Below, one piece after another: positions 9,703-21,734 of a stretch of 64,000 nucleotides of DNA. A program made the position numbers and the translations under genes. The stretch comes from Trogon surrucura (Eukaryota > Chordata > Aves > Trogoniformes > Trogonidae), in assembly GCA_020746105.1 (NCBI GenBank), contig CM036619.1, positions 4,928,561 through 4,992,560 on the forward strand, read 5' to 3'. Numbering within the stretch: position 1 is the stretch's first letter; each line of letters starts with the position of its first letter. The notes below the pieces were generated by a model. That model saw only the letters and a list, made by a program, of their open reading frames with translations, had not been told where the DNA came from and made no database searches.

Positions 9703-12684
9703 CAAATAAGTCAAACTTTCAAAAGTAAGCTTGAGAAAAATAATTAAAGCCTGAAACCTTAAGAATCCTAAAATGACAATCTTTTATTATCAGCAAAGAA
9801 CACCCATCAGCCTGCTATTGCAATGCTCCTTCCTAAAAATCGGAGGATTTATTAGACCTTTACAAGTAAAAACCGAGGTAGGCAAGAGGGACTTGACCTC
9901 TTGTACCCATCCCTTCCTCATGATCGGAAACAACTCACAGTTTCATTAAATGACAATTTGACACTACTTTCTGCTGGGGACAATCAAATGCAGAGTGTCG
10001 CAGCACTTAACTTGTGGGTGCCTAACCCTATTACTAGGGTAACCAATTAAGCATTTACTTAAACTTCACATACAAGGCACAGGGCAAGTGTCTGCATTTT
10101 TAGCACTTAACTCAGAGCAGCAAATAAATGCATCTTTCCATTAGGATGTAATACCTTGGAACCGTTGTCATTGTTAAGCTCTCAAGGATGGGATTTCACA
10201 AATGAGTTGCATGAGCCTGCCTTGTCCGTCCCTCACTCCAGTGTTGCCGTGGTCTCCCGTGTGAAAGCCATCAGAGCTGTGGCGACAGGCCCGTGAGATG
10301 ATCCAACTGAAAGCTGGTATCAGGGAAAGAAAAGATTCCTTTCCAATCAAATGAATTTTTAGATGGTGATGGCTTGGGGATTGAGTAACAGAAGTGGGCA
10401 AAAAACCAACAAAATGATAGGCTTAACAGAGAGCAGTCATAATTTGCTTATGAAGGAAGGTCGTACGTAGTGTATAACCATGTTCCAAATATCAAGCATC
10501 AAAAACTGGGGCTTGTTCAAGGGCATCAGGATCTCAGAGTAACTCCTACTACAGCACCTCTGGAAACATACAGCTTGTCAAGAGTCTAAAAAACACTGCA
10601 GGAGACCCAAACTACTCAAAGAAGAAGAATTCCCTCCTAAGTGCTTTCCCCACCAGATGGCATTTATACGTGTAAGGAAGGAACTGAAGATCAGACTGGC
10701 CCACCTAAGGAGCTGCTCAGCGAGCTATTGCTTTCTCGCTGAAGGTACTGCCAGGCTAAGAAACCAACAATTCAGCTTTCAGATTCAGCTTTTTCTATTC
10801 TGCTTTAGTGGTGAAAGTAGGAATGTGCGGGCTCTAACGGGCGAGGAGGAGGAACACTGATAAGGGTTCTGATATAAAAGACCTTAAGCTAAAAATTATT
10901 AAAAATGCTGATGCGTTCTTAAAAAAAAACAAACATGAAGACCTAGAATTTAAATGTGCCATTCACATAAGCTTAGGCTTTGGTTGGTAAAGATGTTAAT
11001 TAAATGAGATTTGCCTACATCCTTGCTTCATGGTTGTCTTGCTTCATCTGAGGAGTGACACTGATAAGGCTGCTCTGTAGGGACTCAGAATAAAGTTATG
11101 ATGAAAACAAATCTCTATGTAATAGATAAGCTAAAACCTAGTTTTTCTGCTTCCCAAAGCTTTTTGAAGCCTAGCTACCCAGCCAGGATTGCCGGTGAGT
11201 AAAGCTCAACTCTGACACAGACCAAGGGGTGAGGTCTAGAAATTTGCAGTGGTCTGTGCTTTCCAGCTCTAAGCCTGTAACTGTCTGTATTCTGTACAAT
11301 CTATTGCACACATTGCCAGCCTTTTGAGGCAGAATAGTCCCCATTCTAGGGGAGTCTATAGCAAATAGATTGGGCTTAAAAAAAAAAAAAAAAAAAAAAA
11401 AGAAAAGAAAAAGTGTACATGCTTCTGTGTTTTCTACAGTTCCACACTAGTGAGTTGCTTGTAGGGTGATGAGTTGCTGGGACTTGGTCCAGAAAACTAA
11501 TGTTCTGGTTTAGGATGATAATAAAACTGTGTTGCTAGTGAGCTGTTTTAGGATAGCACAGGAGTGTCTTCATGCTAAACAAAGCAAGGAACTTGGGTAT
11601 GAAATGCCCCTGAGGTGAATATTTCACACTTAGAAGATGGTAAAGAGCAGTGGCAGAGATTTGGCTGGATACGCCTGCGCATTACTTACCAGCCAGGAAA
11701 GGAAAACACCAGCAAGGAGCAGGAGGCGATTCCTCCTTTCTTAAAAGAATCTTTTCCCAGTTCTCAAGGCTGCACTGTTTCAGTGAGTACTGCCTGACCA
11801 TACGTGAGTTATTGATGGTCTGGGGTCTTTTGTCTTGTGCCTGCACACACTTCTGCCTGCTCTAGTTTCAGGGCCTTTGCGGTCATCTCACGCTTCAACA
11901 TCACAGCATGAGACACCTGGTTTTGAACTCCAGATCGCAGAGGAAGCTCTCACAAAAGCGGGTAACAGGTCTGACAAACGAAAATTGGGGCCTTCTGGAG
12001 TTGGTAAAAGGCCTGTTAAGCGGGACAGTAGTACTTTCACCAGGCTCTGGGTATGGAATTGCTTATATAGTTATGCTGCATTAGTATGCGTATGTTTGGG
12101 TTCAAAAAAAAAAAATCAGCATTAAAGTCTGCACAGAGATTGTTCTGTGGCCTTATGAAACTGCATCGTACTGTGACTCGATATGAAGGAAGCAAAACAA
12201 GTAGAATAGGCAAAACAGTGAAGTCTCCTATCTGTGACTTGAAAACAGTATTTCAAAGCACGAACCAACACATATGGTAAAAACTTAGCCAGATGTAAGA
12301 CCAGCAGGTAGGGAAGTCATTTGCAGCCCCAAAATGGGGAAAAGATATGACTGCATGAAGGAAGAAGGAAAAAAAAGCAGCAAAATTCTTTAAGCCTCTA
12401 AATTGACTTTGTAGTGCCCAGAATCACTTAATAGCTGTATAGACACCAGTCTCCTAAAAGCAATTGCTGTATGACAATGAGAGGACTTCAAAGCAGATAA
12501 GGTATTTTAGGTTGTCTTTTTTACCACCTTACTCTTTGTAGAGTTCCCTTGCTTCTTTAGTAGTTAATTGCTTTTTTTTCTTGTTTAAGTGGTTCTAATG
12601 ATCTAAATTGTTCATTGGCCCTGGGAAGTTCTTAGTTTAGCTATATGAGCCTGCATCTCCTGGTTTTAGCAATTAACCACCCTA
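9703..12684. other. Intergenic sequence, no gene recognised
   Basis: This is AT-moderate intergenic DNA. It holds an A24 run at 11378-11401 followed by an A/G-rich stretch. No ORF resembles a known family. The A-run is not preceded by a recognisable retrocopy. Confidence 0.55.
11378..11401. repeat. Poly(A) run, 24 bases
   Basis: There is an uninterrupted A24, then agaaaagaaaaag. It could be a mononucleotide microsatellite or the scar of an old retroposed tail. Confidence 0.9.
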
Positions 12685-12892
12685 ATGAACTTCAGGCTGA
12701 TGATCAGCAGCAGCAGAGCAGGAGGGCTCTGCAGGAGGATCGGGGCAGGCTGGATCCATGGGCTGAGGGCAGTCCCATGAGGTTCAACAAGGCCAAGTGC
12801 CGGGTCACAACAACCCCTGGCAGCGCCACAGGCTCGGGGAGGAGTGGCTGGAGAGCTGCTCGGCAGAAACGGACCTGGGGGTGTTGTGATTT
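12685..12892 (+). mobile_element. CR1 LINE ORF2 fragment, plus orientation
   Basis: The sequence resembles the CR1 stretch around [11 protein letters not shown] (12770-12800) and the following KRTWGC. It lacks both ends. A reverse-oriented relative is at 47.0 kb. It comes from an older CR1 family than the copies with intact tails. Confidence 0.7.
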
Positions 12893-13349
12893 TTTGGAAT
12901 TTGACAAAACAGCTGTAGACCATTAAGTTGTTTTCTCCAGGTTTGTTCATGAACAGACTCAGGTACAGTATTTGCTTCCCAAATCTTCTTTTTGGAAATT
13001 ACGTTTCTCTCTAGCTGGGGTTTTGGTGTGGTTTTTTGTGGTCATGTTTTTTTGTTGTTGTTTTATTTGTTTTCCTCATGATTAATTAGATTATTACAGC
13101 AAAGAACTAAATTGTTAATACTTAAAACTGCAATAATCAGCATACCTAACATATCCCCAATAGATGGTGCTGCGTCTTTTTCATAGTGTTTAATTGTGGT
13201 ATGGTTGGCCCTGATCTCCTGGAAAAGTCAATCTTTCTTGAGTGAACTGAAGTTAGTAATCTAGTAATAAATACACAGAAGTTTGTTGGTTTTTTTTTAA
13301 ACGAATAAGTATTGCAATTAATTTGGCAAAAGAAATCAAGAGTGGCTTT

Positions 13350-13500
13350 CATAGAATCACAGAATGTTATGGGCTGGAAGAGACCTCAAAAGATCATCTA
13401 GTCCAACTGCCCTGCCAGAGCAGGATCACCTACAGTAGGTCACGCAGGAACATGTCCAGGCAGGGTTTGAATGTTTTCAGAGAAGAAGGGATTTGTAGCT
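13350..13500 (-). mobile_element. CR1 LINE 3' end fragment, minus orientation
   Basis: The edge reads catagaatcacagaatgtta, then ggctggaagagacctcaaaa, gatcatctagtccaactgcc and a short piece of reversed 3'UTR and ORF2 end. It abuts a plus-oriented CR1 on its right. The 450 bases to its left (12893-13349) are AT-rich and contain nothing I recognise. Confidence 0.85.
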
Positions 13501-13509
13501 TTCAGCCTC

Positions 13510-13774
13510 GTGTCTGTGTCTGGCAAGATAATGGAGCATCCTGGAAAAACTGCTAGGGCACATGGATATAGAGGAGGTGACTGGTGGCAGCCAACACCGC
13601 TTCACCAAAGGCAAATCGTGTCCGACAGACTTCTTGGCCTTCTACAATGGCGTTACAGCATCAGCTGTAAGAGAAGGGTAAGAGAAGTGCAGCTGATGTC
13701 ATCTAGCTGGACTTGTGCAAAGCATTTGACACTGTCCCGCACGACATCCTGGTTTCTAAACTGGAAGGACGTGG
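13510..13774 (+). mobile_element. CR1 LINE, 5' part of a copy split by a provirus
   Basis: The RT-region sequence runs from ggcaagataatggagcatcc-like to aaactggaaggacgtgg. It aligns by eye with the CR1 at 23.27-23.51 kb and stops exactly where the LTR begins. The continuation is at 16116-17224. The phrase [10 protein letters not shown] is readable with small gaps. Confidence 0.85.
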
Positions 13775-14381
13775 TGTGAGGGACTAGATAGATGTGTCAA
13801 ATAGTAAACAAGCCAGAGCCGCCTGCCTGGCGCCCGTCTGTGTTTGTGTGGGGGTGACTCAGCGCTTTGCTGAGCCCCCTGCCCCAGCCCTGCACCGGTG
13901 GAGCTGTGGGGGTGGACAGGGCTTGGAGCTGTGGCTGCAAGAAGCCGGGAGAGAGAGGGGTAGCACCCCCCCTTTGAAGCCCTCACCATCCCTCAACCTC
14001 ATTCCCAGTCCATGGCGAGAACTTGACTGTGTAAAAGGCGATCACCACGGGCAGTTGGGCGCTCTTCGCCTGCCACTAGAGGATTGCTGCGAGTGGTCGT
14101 GGCTGGATCCAGGGGTGGTGATCTTTCCTTTCTCTATCACTTTCCTTCTCTCTCTCTCTAGCTTCAACAGAAGACTACCTATGGCAAGGCTGGTTTCTTT
14201 TGCTTATTATAACCCGTTGTTGTGAAGCATGTTGGTCGCACTGAGTGGGCAATTGAAATACCTCGTTGTCAGGTCGTTGATAAATAAAATTGCTGTTTCG
14301 GGTCCTTGGTGTAAGTCACCTTAATCCTGGTCTTGGAATCAGCGAACCTGAGTCAAAATCCTGAAAGGCCGGGACGTGACA
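13775..14381 (+). mobile_element. 5' LTR of ERVL-like endogenous retrovirus
   Basis: The 607-base unit begins TGTGAGGG and ends GACGTGACA. It holds AATAAA at 14283-14288 and a terminal 78-base stretch (14304-14381) repeated at 16043-16120 with five mismatches. That repeated end is read as U5. The flanks cgtgg (13770-13774) and catgg (16121-16125) both match the pre-insertion CR1 sequence cacgg, so this is a 5-bp target-site duplication. Five-base duplications fit ERVL-type elements. Confidence 0.8.
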
Positions 14382-16042
14382 TTTAATTGGTACAGTAGGG
14401 CAGGATTCCTTGAGCCAGGAGGATCCAGTGGGTACACTGCTTCTCCATCCGACGAATTCGGGAAGCGGCCTTTCAGCTCTAAGCCGGGAAGGGCCCGAGT
14501 GGATCACAACTCCGTGACTATTGGTATGTGACTGCTCCCCGATTGATTGTGTGCGGATTGGGAGTAGTGGCAAGCGGTGATGGCCCGAGAAATGCTGGCG
14601 CTTGACTGCTCTGCTATTGTTTGGATATTGAATGAATATAGGGGGTACTTGTCCCCAGTGGGAATAATATGGGCTCTGGTATGTGGAATAGTAGGAGCCG
14701 CCCTGATGGCAACGCAACAGAAGAGAACAGTAAGGTCTCTTCAAGAGGAATTACAAAATCGGCTAATTAAAGAACGGGCTGCAAGAGAAAAAGCAGAGAT
14801 TTCTGTTAGATAAGGAGTGCGGAATGACCCGTCAACTCCGTCGGGACCTGTTTAAATTACAAGAGAAAGATACGGTGATGTGCGGGGTGCTTAAAACTCA
14901 GAGCGGAACCGGTAGCTCCCATTCCGAGAGTGAGGTCGGTTTTTCGCCCTTAGCGAAGAAAGGAGGGCGGGAGTTCCGAAAATCCATCCCTTAACGGACC
15001 TGGAAGATTGCAGGAAAGCGATATTGCGTCCTTGGATAAGGACGGAGATAAGAGGTGCTGGGGAAGCAATCAAAGAGGCTGTGGTAAAACCGTACTCAGC
15101 CTCGGACTTAGATAAATTCCAAGAAAAGTTCAGCCGCTTAGCGAGAGAAACCGGCACTGAATACGTGTGGAGGGTGTCGTTACGGGGAGGGGGGGGGGGG
15201 GGGGGGGGGGTGGGGAGCGGTGTGTGTGAAACGGCCACAGATCGGAAAGGAAAGCAGGGGCTGTTCGGCCTCGGGGCTGCCTCTGTGAATCTGCTCCATC
15301 CTGTGCCAGAGCTACCCCCCTCCAAACTTGTTGCAAGCTGGAAGCCGAATGGAACGTGGCGATTAACTATTGATCACCGGCATTCGAATGCAAATACAGG
15401 TCCATTAACAGCTGCAGTGCCTGACATGGCTGAGCTGATTTCGACCACTGATGTGAAAGACGTGTTCTTTGTGGTTCCCTTGCAGGAAACAGACGGAGAT
15501 CGTTGTGCTTTTCCAGGGCAGGGGGTGCAGCTGCCTTTAGCCGCCTCCCTCAGGGATGTCCTCACTCACCGGCTGGTGCACACTGGGTCTCGGCACAGGA
15601 GATCGCCAAAATCGCTCCCCCGGAGGAAGTTAAAGTGTATCGATATATTGATGATGTATTGATTGGTGGCCCTGAGGCCACTGCAGTGAGGCAAACTCGA
15701 ATTAATTACCCATTTGGAAAACTTAGGACTTCAAATTCCAGAAGAAAAAACACAGCTTCCTGCTTATGAAGTGAAGTTCCTGGGTATTTGGTGGAGGGGA
15801 GGAGCTGTATGTATTCCTCCCGAAACCTTAACTACCCTTAAACAAGTCAAAATACCTGGAAGCAAAAAGGAGTTGCAACATACTCTAGGCCTGCTGGTAT
15901 TTTGGAGGAAACACATTCCAGTTTTTTTCTATTATAGCTCACCCTTTATATGATTTGACACGCAAAAGGGCGGTTTGGGACTGGACTCCTGTGCATAAGG
16001 AGGCTTTAAAGCTGCCAGTTTTTCAGTTTAGGGTATACCAAG
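14382..16042 (+). mobile_element. ERVL-like provirus internal region, heavily deleted
   Basis: Only remnants of the internal region are left. A 78-codon frame (14577-14813) has a hydrophobic segment followed by a charged, likely helical stretch; its identity is unknown. A frame at about 15024-15180 may be gag-derived. From about 15290 reverse transcriptase pieces are recognisable, including LPQGCPHSP and the active-site YIDD (15644-15655), then a connection-like stretch with FLGIWW to about 16010. The pieces lie in different frames with stops and deletions. No protease, integrase or envelope is recognisable. The 3' edge is cut directly into the end of the other LTR. It is incapable of expression as a virus. 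Confidence 0.8.
15189..15210. repeat. G22 homopolymer
   Basis: An uninterrupted run of 22 G follows gggga and lies inside the provirus remnant. It interrupts the reading frame. Length may be uncertain in the assembly. Confidence 0.9.
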
Positions 16043-16120
16043 CCTTGGTGTAAGTCACCATAATCCTGGTCTTGGAATCAGCGAACCTGGGTCAACATCC
16101 TGAAAGGTTGGGACGTGACA
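16043..16120 (+). mobile_element. 3' LTR remnant (U5 end only)
   Basis: This 78-base copy of the end of the LTR at 14304-14381 has 73 of 78 identical bases by eye. A deletion removed the rest of pol, any env and most of the 3' LTR. It ends GACGTGACA, directly followed by CR1 sequence. Confidence 0.85.
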
Positions 16121-17224
16121 CATGGGTTTGATGGATGGACCAGTTGATGGATAAGGAATTGGCTGGATGGTTGCACTCAAAGAGTTGTGATCAATGGCTC
16201 AATGTCCAAGTGGAGACCATTGATGAGCAATGTCCCACAAGGATCGATACTGGGACCATTGTTGTTTAACATCGTTGTCGGTGACATGGACAGTGGGATA
16301 GAGTGCACCCTCAGCAAGTTTGCCGATGACACCAAACTCTGTGGAGTGGTTGACACGCTGGAGGGAAGGGATGCCATCCAGAGGGACCTTGACAGGCTTG
16401 AGAGGTGGGCCCAGGACAACCTCATGAAGTTCAATAAGGCCAAGCGTAAGGTCCTGCACCTGCGTTGAGGCAACCCCAATCACAAATACAGGCTGGGTGG
16501 AGAGCAGATTTGGAGCAGCCCTGAGGAGAAGTACTTGGGTGTGTTAGTTGACAAGAGGCTCAACATGAGCCTGCAGTGTGCCCCTGCAGCCCAAAAAGTG
16601 AACCGTGTCCTGGGCTGCATCAAAAGGAGTGTGACCAGCAGGTTGAGGGAGGTAATTCTGCCCCTCTACTCTGCTCTGGTGAGGCCCCACTGGAGTACTG
16701 CATCCAGTTCTGGAGCCCACTGTACAGAAAGGACATGGATCTGCTGGAGCAGGTCTGGAGGAGGGCCACAAAGATGATTAGAGGGCTGGAGAACCTCTGT
16801 TTGAGGACAGGCAGAGGGAGCTGGGGTTATTCAGTTTGGAGAAGAGAAGGCTCTGGGGTGGCCTAATAGTGGCCTTCCAGTACATGGAAGGGGCCTACAG
16901 GAAAGCTGGAGAAGGGCTTTTTACAAGGGCCTGTAGTGATAGGACAAGGGGCGATGGCCTGAAACTGCAAGAGGGTAGATTTAGATTAGATATAAGGAAA
17001 AAATTCTTCACCATGAGAGTGGTGAGACACTGGCACAGGTTGCCCAAGGAGGTTGTGGATGCCCCATCCCTGGAAGTGTTCAAGGCCAGGTGGGATGGGG
17101 CTTGGAGCAGCCTGGTCTAGTGGGAGAGAGGTGTCCCTGCCCACAGCAAGAGGGTTGGAACTAGATGACCTTCAAGGTCCCTTCCAACCTTAACCATTCT
17201 ATGATTTTATGACTCTATGATTCT
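16121..17224 (+). mobile_element. CR1 LINE, 3' part of the copy split by the provirus
   Basis: The sequence continues from the 13510-13774 piece: DGW-like text, [13 protein letters not shown], the intact active-site motif [23 protein letters not shown], then the ORF2 C-terminus and 3'UTR. It ends with the tail attctatgattttatgactc. A frame from 16187 is open for 93 codons. Frameshifts follow. The element is older than the provirus. Confidence 0.9.
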
Positions 17225-17489
17225 TAGTAATTAGGACAGTCAGCTGGTTGTAGAAGGACAAAAATCAGGTTTTGGTCCCTCTAGCATCAATTAATTTTGA
17301 TTAAATCAGTATTTGTAAAGTAATAAGCAGTCCCTGGGGAAAGGACCAGAATCCTCAAAGTCTTTGTAACCATGTGAAGACATTAAATCAGAGAGTTGTG
17401 GTCTTCAGTTTTGTTCTGATCTCACTCATTTTATATTCTTATGCAAAGCAGAATAGAGAATTTATGAGAAGTTTAGTACACGTGCTCCA

Positions 17490-18330
17490 GGATAACATCT
17501 TTCTCCAAGGCTTTCGATACAGTTTCCCACAGCTTCTTCCTAGAGAAGGCGATGAGTTAGGGTCCATCCAAGTGGTCTGTGCTGTGTGTGGGAAACTGGC
17601 TGCCAGGCCACACTCAGCAGGTGGTGGTAAATAGCTCCTTTTCAAACTGGCAAGTGGGGTCCCACCGGGATCGCTGTTGGGCGATTATAAGTGTCATGGG
17701 ATCAAGTGTACCCCAAGGAAGTTTGCTGCTGACACCAAACTGAGTGGGGGAGTAGACAGGGTGAATGTATGAGTGAACAGGGTGCTGCTGCAGCAAAGAA
17801 AGCCACCAGGATGCTGGGTTGCATCAACAAGGGCCTCACCAGCAGAGGAGAAGTCGTTATCCTACTCTGTTCAGTGCTGGTCAGGCCACACTTGGAATGC
17901 TGTGTTCTGGTTTGGTCCTTTCTATAAAAAAAATGTGGACAAGCCAGAGAGAGTCCAGAGCAGGGCCACAAAGATGATCAGAAGACTGGGAATCCTGACA
18001 CATGAGGAAAGGCTTGAGACAACTGGGTTTGTTCAGCCCTAAGAAAAGAATGCTCAGGGAAGACGTTGTCACCATGTTCCAGTATATAAAGGGTGCCTAC
18101 AAAGAAGTGGGGACACCCTTTCGACAAGGAGTCACGTGGAAAAGATGGGGGGTAATGGGTGCAATTTACTGCTGGGGAGATTCCAACTGGACACAAGAGG
18201 AAAAATGTTCACAATGAGAACCATCAGCCATTGGAATAATCTCCCCAGGGAAGTGGTGGACTCCCCAACACTGGAAACTTTTAAGATTTGGCTGGAAGGG
18301 GTGCTGGGCCTGTTAGATGCATAAAACAGT
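17490..18330 (+). mobile_element. Degenerate CR1-family LINE, plus orientation
   Basis: Weak but ordered matches to CR1 ORF2 are visible: aaggctttcgatacagtttc (KAFDTV), ctgctgacaccaaactgagt (ADDTKLS-like), MIRRLG and the ORF2 end ([17 protein letters not shown]). It is more diverged than its neighbours and has no clear tail, so it is an older subfamily. Confidence 0.75.
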
Positions 18331-19079
18331 GGAAAATCAGAACGCTGAATGTTGCTGACAAGCACCTGGCACAGGGGCCAGACGGAGATCTGATGGTTTG
18401 TGTTGCAGTGGCACCGAGGAAGAACATGAAGCAAGGCAGAGGCGGCACGGTCCCATTCTTCTGCAGTTCTCAGAAGTTAAGAAATGCTTTATGCACTGCC
18501 ACAGGAACGTGAGGAACATCAGTTTGACCAGAGTCCCACCCACTCACTTTGTTTAATAGCAAACAATGGGGTATAAAGGTTACTCCAGTTCTGTACCTGA
18601 TTTTGAGGGGATGAGAATGCGGCACCAATTTGTAGGGACAGGGCGATGAGTTTGTCCTCTTCACCCTCCCCAGAAGGGATTTAGATGCATTTTGTGACCT
18701 CGACCATGCCAAGTGCTACTCCTGGGGAATCAAGCTTGTAATTGCAATTACATATGTTAAGACCCATAGGTATTCTGCAGTATTAGTTTGGGTTTTTTTT
18801 TTATTGCTGGCAATCCTAAAGAATCTGTATCTGTTGGATACAAATAAACCGTACTATTCCTGCATTCGTGCATCTGACTGTTTTTGTAAAAAGTCGACCA
18901 GACCTTTATCCAGTGTTGGACCTACAGCACATACAACTGCTGGTATTAAGCCGACCGGTGTTGGCTCTTCAGCGCGTGTTTTTTGTAAAGCCAGCTGGAC
19001 CCACAGCGGAGGGGCTGTTCAAGCATCTGGCGTCGGAACTAATAGTCATGGCAATAATTGACCTCCATCACTAGATGCA
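18331..19079. other. Intergenic, nothing recognised
   Basis: Unique-looking sequence with short unrelated open frames. I see no domain, RNA gene or repeat. Confidence 0.5.
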
Positions 19080-19165
19080 ACAGGGCCGTCTTGTCTAGAC
19101 CATGCTTTTGCCAAGAAAGGTTGGACTCAAGGTCCCTTCCAGCCTGGCAGTCTATGATGTTAAAT
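19080..19165 (+). mobile_element. CR1-like 3' tail fragment, plus orientation
   Basis: The phrase ggttggactcaaggtccctt, then ccagcctggcagtctatgat, is the usual end of a CR1 3'UTR. Very short remnant. Confidence 0.65.
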
Positions 19166-20429
19166 GTTAGGCCTCCCTCCGAGTCATGAGGATAATTTAC
19201 ATCTTTCTGTTCTGAGTAAAATTTTTTTTCCACTGTATCATTGTTATGACTAACTGTGGGCTTTTGAAATTAATTTAGTTTAAAAAGGTGAGGGTTGTGA
19301 CTTGGTGAGATCAACGCATGTTTCCTCATCAAAGGAAAACCCATATCGTTTGTCCCTAGGCTGTTTGTGTAGGAAATAATTTCACCAGATTGCTCCTGCT
19401 GATAGAAATGATCTTTAAAAGCTGTTCCTAAATACCATCTTTGCTTCCAAAATGATTAGAAAATGCTCAGTTTTCCCAAATCTAATAATTCCTTCTGTGA
19501 TACATACCAGTTCTGGGAAATGCCAGCTTGAAATCCAGCAGTTAGGTATTGTGTCCAAGAGTCACTCAATTTTTTTCTTTAAATAAACTTCATTTTAAGT
19601 GTTTAAGTGAGTCGTCTTCTTAATAGACCATATAAAGAACATGTATAAAAGAATGCTTTTACAGAGCTTTCAAACCACTCTTAAAAACCAAACCTTTTCA
19701 AAATTTGAGGTCTTTTTTTGGGTGAAATTGCCTGGTAAGACATAATTAGGTCTCACTGTGCTCCAAAACATCAATTGTGGGTGACAGAAAGCATTAGAAA
19801 TAAAGCAAGTGACATGGTTCAAAATGAGCGTACATCCTGTTACTTCAAGAACAGAAGTAGAGCTGTAACTCTCTTTTCCTCAGGAACACACAAATATTAC
19901 TGGAAGTTGCAGAAGCATGAAATTAGCCTGCAGGAACAGCAGGACTTCTATGTGAGAAAACAGTGCTTAAATAAAATTATTTAACTAATTTATTATTTAA
20001 CTGATTGTGTAAGCCTGCAGCCATGTATACACAGCGATAAGCCCTTTTGCTTATCAAGTGCTAAATCCACAAAAATCAGCTTTAAAATCAACATGAGTAT
20101 ATTGCACTCTAGGATGTTCCAGGTATTAATTGCTGTTTTCAGGATCTCTATTTTCCAGGGAATTTGTGAAATCAGTTGCAAAGTATCCCATGGAGCCTGA
20201 GAGAAGCGTTTATTGTTTCGTGAAACTTCCCTTTATACTTCACCTATCTTCTGTTGCTTGTCAGTTGTTATTTTCAAACTGCTAGCAGAGTACCATAATC
20301 TACTTTTTGTTTCTGTTTGTTTCTTTTGCAGTTGTGTGAGGTGTCCAATGAAGCTTCATGTGGGTACATCTCTTCAGCACGTAAGCTTCACAATCTGTTC
20401 ACGACTAGTCCTTGCCCACAGAGTACGAG
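19166..20429. other. Intergenic AT-rich sequence, nothing recognised
   Basis: AT-rich DNA without a recognisable gene or repeat, up to the start of the long CR1. Confidence 0.5.
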
Positions 20430-20526
20430 GTAAGGGATCCCTTTGTTCCTGCCCTAAGGAGGGGGCTACTGCCGCTATTTACAGCTCGTTGGACGGGATT
20501 TGAGATGCTCCACTAATCAAGGAGTC

Positions 20527-21370
20527 ATGGTGGCAACTCGGGGGAGGAGAAATGTGCTCCCAGCACCCACTCAAAGGGATATTGGTGTTCAGGTCACAGG
20601 CTGCGAGGAATGTCACAGCTTTTCACTGGTAGTTGGGAGCAATCCTGGGGATCGCTGTGTGAGGTGAGCAGGTTGATGACCTGCTAAACCGGGTGGTGCA
20701 GCTCCAGGATGAAGTGTTGGAGCTTAGGGAGGAGGTGAGTGGGTTAAGAAAAATTAGGGAAAGCGAGAGGGAAATTGACAACTTCCATAACCTGGTTGTG
20801 ACAGAGCTGAAAGAAGTGGACAGGTTAAAGAGGATCAGGGAGTGTGAGGAATTAGGGGACGGGGGCAATGGCACAAGGTCCCTGCTCGCGGCAAGCGCAA
20901 CTGCCTGGCAATTCCCCCGCCCCCCCCAGGCGTCTTTGCATAACAGGTACAGTGCTCTGCAAGGGGAGCTGGACAACAGTGAGGATGATGGTTCTCCCTG
21001 CGTGGAGGTGGCACCAAAGCCTAGTCAGACTGCCCTCGGCATTAAAACCTCATCAGTAAAGAACAGAAGATGGGTCATTGTCATTGCTGACTCACTGCTT
21101 AAGGGAGCAGAAGGCCCGATATGCAGACCAGACCCGCTGCACAGGGAGGTCTGTTGCCTGCCACGGGTCAGAGTTAAAGGTGTAAGGAAGAAGATTCCTT
21201 CCCTAGTATGGCCCTCAGACTATTATCCCCTTTTGTTGTTTCAGGTAGGCAGTGATGAATTAGGAAGAACCACTCCAAGGACAATGAAGAAGGACTTCAG
21301 AGCCTTGGGACGCCTGGTCAGGAGCACAGGTCGTGTTCTCCTCTATCCCTCCAGTTGTGAGGAAAGATGA
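20527..21370 (+). pseudogene. CR1 ORF1 remnant
   Basis: ATG 20527 opens about 46 codons with paired cysteines (GCEECH, then CVR), ending at TGA near 20665. The next frame, 20693-21370 (225 codons), has a coiled-coil stretch rich in Glu, Leu, Arg and Lys (residues about 1-60). It then has a region with the esterase-like start VIADSLLKG. In CR1 elements ORF1 is an RNA-binding, self-associating protein. A two-base loss near 20664 would explain the frame change. Confidence 0.8.
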
Positions 21371-21734
21371 GGGATTAGGCAGGATGTACCAGCAGATTAA
21401 TACCTGACTCTGAGACTGGGGTGTCCAGCAGGGGTTTGGTTTTTTTGACAGCGGCTGGATTTGCAAGAGGCCAGGTCTGTTAGAAACAAATGGAAATAGC
21501 CTATCCCACAGAGGGAAAAGGGTTTTGGGAAAGGAGTTGGCAGGGCTCATAGACAGAGCTTTAAACTAGGTATGAAAGGGGATGGGGGTAAAAATCAGGA
21601 TCACTGAAAAGGAGGAAGGGGTTACAACCAGGTCAAATGAAAATGACCCTGGGATACACATAGTGACAACTGAAGCAGAGTCACTAGCACAGATGAAGTA
21701 CAATTGTACTTTATTGGGGGCTCCAGGCACCTTA

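Noticed and set aside
11378-11401. A24 tract as the tail of a retrocopied gene
   Set aside because: No coding or RNA-like sequence is recognisable immediately upstream, and no flanking duplication was seen.
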